7,246 bases of DNA. Origin: an uncultured Agitococcus sp. (GTDB taxonomy: Bacteria > Pseudomonadota > Gammaproteobacteria > Pseudomonadales > Moraxellaceae). The notes under the pieces are model-generated. The model was not told the origin of the DNA, did not search any database, and was given only the letters and a program-made list of their open reading frames with translations. Position numbers and translations under genes: made by a program. The stretch spans positions 1 to 7,246 of the forward strand of contig NZ_CALETI010000114.1 of NCBI RefSeq assembly GCF_937920075.1, given 5' to 3'. This document shows positions 6,059 through 7,246 of the stretch, in pieces (positions within the stretch are counted from its first letter, which is position 1; the number at the start of each line of letters is the position of its first letter).

Positions 6059-6108
6059 AATGATGACAGCAACAAATCGTAAGTAAGATGACAAATGACA
6101 GGTTGACA
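6039..6108. repeat. Cluster of TGAC(A) motifs in the divergent intergenic region
   Basis: TGACT at 6042-6046 and TGACA at 6053, 6064, 6089, 6096 and 6104 all lie in the same orientation within 67 bases. The first three are spaced exactly 11 bases apart, within the units ATATGACTAAA (6039-6049), ATATGACAAAA (6050-6060) and TGATGACAGCA (6061-6071). The last copy forms the TTGACA -35 box of the ubiB-like gene. One helical turn of spacing would put the first three sites on one face of the DNA, as for a cooperatively binding regulator. The motif count is direct observation; a regulatory role is inferred. Confidence 0.5.
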
Positions 6109-6130
6109 ATAACAAGTATAACTTTAGGAT
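6103..6130 (+). promoter_or_regulatory. Candidate sigma70 promoter of the ubiB-like gene
   Basis: A perfect TTGACA (6103-6108) and TAGGAT (6125-6130, 4 of 6 to the -10 consensus) are separated by 16 bases. The expected start is near 6137, leaving a leader of about 29 bases with AGGA at 6153-6156 before the ATG at 6166. The spacing is slightly short but acceptable, and the location fits the downstream gene. Confidence 0.5.
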
Positions 6131-6165
6131 AAGCTTTATACCTTATATGTTTAGGATGCGTTAGC

Positions 6166-7246
6166 ATGAGTGATAATAATAAACATGCCACAACCCCCAC
6201 CAAACGTTTTATGCGTTTAGCTGGCATGACAGCAAGTATTACAGGGAAAGTCATGAGTAATTCGGTCAAAAGCCTTGTTGGCTCACCCGAACAAAAAGCC
6301 GAAGCCCGTAGTGAAATGTATCATGAAATTGGCAAACAAATTGCCAATACCCTTGGGGAGATGAAAGGTGCGGTCATGAAGGTCGGGCAAATTGCCTCAC
6401 AATATCAAGACATCTTTCCGCCCGAAATTGCTGCTGCAATGACTAAATTGCAAAAAGAAGCACCGCCCATGCCTTTTAGCGTGATTGAACAACAAATTTT
6501 GCATGAGCTGGGCGCAAAACCACACGAAAAATTTGCCGAATTTGATGAAACACCATTTGCTGCGGCGTCTATTGGTCAAGTACACAAAGCCAAATTGCCG
6601 ACAGGCGAAGATGTCATCGTTAAAGTGCAATATCCGGGTGTAGAAGAGTGTTGTGAGTCTGATTTAAAACACCTACGCATGGCACTCAAATTAGCAGGGG
6701 TGATTAAGCTGAGCAAAGAAGTACAAGAAAAACTCTTTGATGAAATTAGAACCTCTCTCCATGCCGAATTAGACTATTTACAAGAGGCCGCTAATTTACG
6801 TGAATTTAAAGCCTTCCACGCCAATGATGATAAGCTGATTATTCCTTCTGTTTTTGATGATTTTTCGAGTAAGCGGGTGTTAACGTTAAGTTATGAAGCG
6901 GGCGATAGTTTAAATACCGCGAAACATTATCCGCATCATGTGCGTAATGAAATTGGTGAACGCTTATTTCATACCTTGTGTGAGGAGCTTTATCACCTTC
7001 ATGCGCTACATTGTGACTCTCATCCCGGTAACTTTGCCTTTAGACCTGATGGCAGTTTGATTATGTATGATTTTGGCTGTGTTAAACGTTTAACGCCAAC
7101 CATTGTCAATGACATGAAACGTTTAGTTCGCTCGTCCTTAGCGAATGATTATGCGACCGTTGATATGGTGCTACGTGATTTAGGGGTGCGAACTAATGTC
7201 GGTGATGTGCCGCCTGAATATTATTTAGAATGGATTGATATTTTAC
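6166..7246 (+). CDS. ABC1/ADCK/UbiB-family atypical protein kinase-like protein, 3' partial
   Basis: The first 360 residues of an ABC1 (UbiB/ADCK) family protein are visible; the stop is beyond the window. Family motifs appear in order: the KxGQ motif (Lys72-Val-Gly-Gln75, in MKVGQIAS), the Ala-rich nucleotide loop AAASIGQVHKAKL (residues 132-144), the ATP-binding lysine in VIVKVQYPGV (Lys153), the catalytic-loop CDSHPGNF (Asp284, Asn289), and the metal-binding DFG in YDFGC (Asp302). Known relatives support ubiquinone biosynthesis (UbiB) or act as ATPases/kinases on lipid-related substrates. This sequence has Ser285 where the family usually has Pro in DPHPGN. I see no ubiquinone genes nearby and cannot tell true UbiB from the other ABC1 paralogues that many bacteria carry, so no gene symbol is given. 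The ATG at 6166 has AGGA 9 bases upstream, and no in-frame start lies closer to the promoter. Confidence 0.92.
   Translation, partial: MSDNNKHATTPTKRFMRLAGMTASITGKVMSNSVKSLVGSPEQKAEARSEMYHEIGKQIANTLGEMKGAVMKVGQIASQYQDIFPPEIAAAMTKLQKEAPPMPFSVIEQQILHELGAKPHEKFAEFDETPFAAASIGQVHKAKLPTGEDVIVKVQYPGVEECCESDLKHLRMALKLAGVIKLSKEVQEKLFDEIRTSLHAELDYLQEAANLREFKAFHANDDKLIIPSVFDDFSSKRVLTLSYEAGDSLNTAKHYPHHVRNEIGERLFHTLCEELYHLHALHCDSHPGNFAFRPDGSLIMYDFGCVKRLTPTIVNDMKRLVRSSLANDYATVDMVLRDLGVRTNVGDVPPEYYLEWIDIL

Noticed and set aside
6397..6630. Minus-strand open frame inside the ubiB-like gene (and a similar one at 6045-6269)
   Set aside because: Both are mostly antisense to the gene or its leader, show no family features, and are explained by the conserved plus-strand frame.

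Overview
The window looks like a chromosomal segment from a moderately AT-rich bacterium, most likely a gammaproteobacterium. The exteins of NrdA and the whole of NrdB read like the Pseudomonas-type class I ribonucleotide reductase: NrdA ends CSIDNPDCEACQ, and NrdB starts MLNWDDFYAEE followed by a Pro/Ala-rich linker. A relative of the filamentous sulfur bacteria would fit the intein and toxin-antitoxin load, but I cannot show that from this sequence.

Layout, left to right. From the left edge to 3319 (+) runs the 3' part of nrdA, interrupted in frame by two inteins. Only the C-terminal 220 codons of the first are inside the window (2-661). The second is complete (1097-2191, 365 aa, LAGLIDADG type) and starts directly after the catalytic thiyl-radical cysteine codon. 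A perfect 12-bp inverted repeat (3329-3362) follows, overlapping a candidate promoter. Next comes a two-gene toxin-antitoxin module: a Phd/YefM-type antitoxin (3385-3666) and a VapC-type PIN-domain toxin (3659-4039). Only 12 bases separate the toxin from nrdB (4052-5287, +), the radical-generating subunit. A short hairpin separates nrdB from a convergent minus-strand gene (5323-5973). That gene encodes a membrane-anchored protein with a WH/HHHP motif region and a Gly/Cys-rich tail. A 192-base divergent intergenic region (5974-6165) carries repeated TGACA motifs and a TTGACA promoter. It leads into a UbiB/ABC1-family kinase-like gene (6166 to the right edge, +), cut off by the window end.

How it fits together: NrdA and NrdB form the class I ribonucleotide reductase that makes deoxyribonucleotides. 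In this locus the essential reductase carries at least three selfish or addictive elements: two inteins inside nrdA and a toxin-antitoxin pair between the two subunit genes. The points most worth checking are the unusual C-terminal junction of the first intein (Gly at the +1 position), the absence of the penultimate His in both inteins, the possible transcriptional coupling of nrdB to the toxin-antitoxin promoter, and the Gly/Cys-rich tail protein. I see no rRNA, tRNA, CRISPR array, transposase or replication origin.
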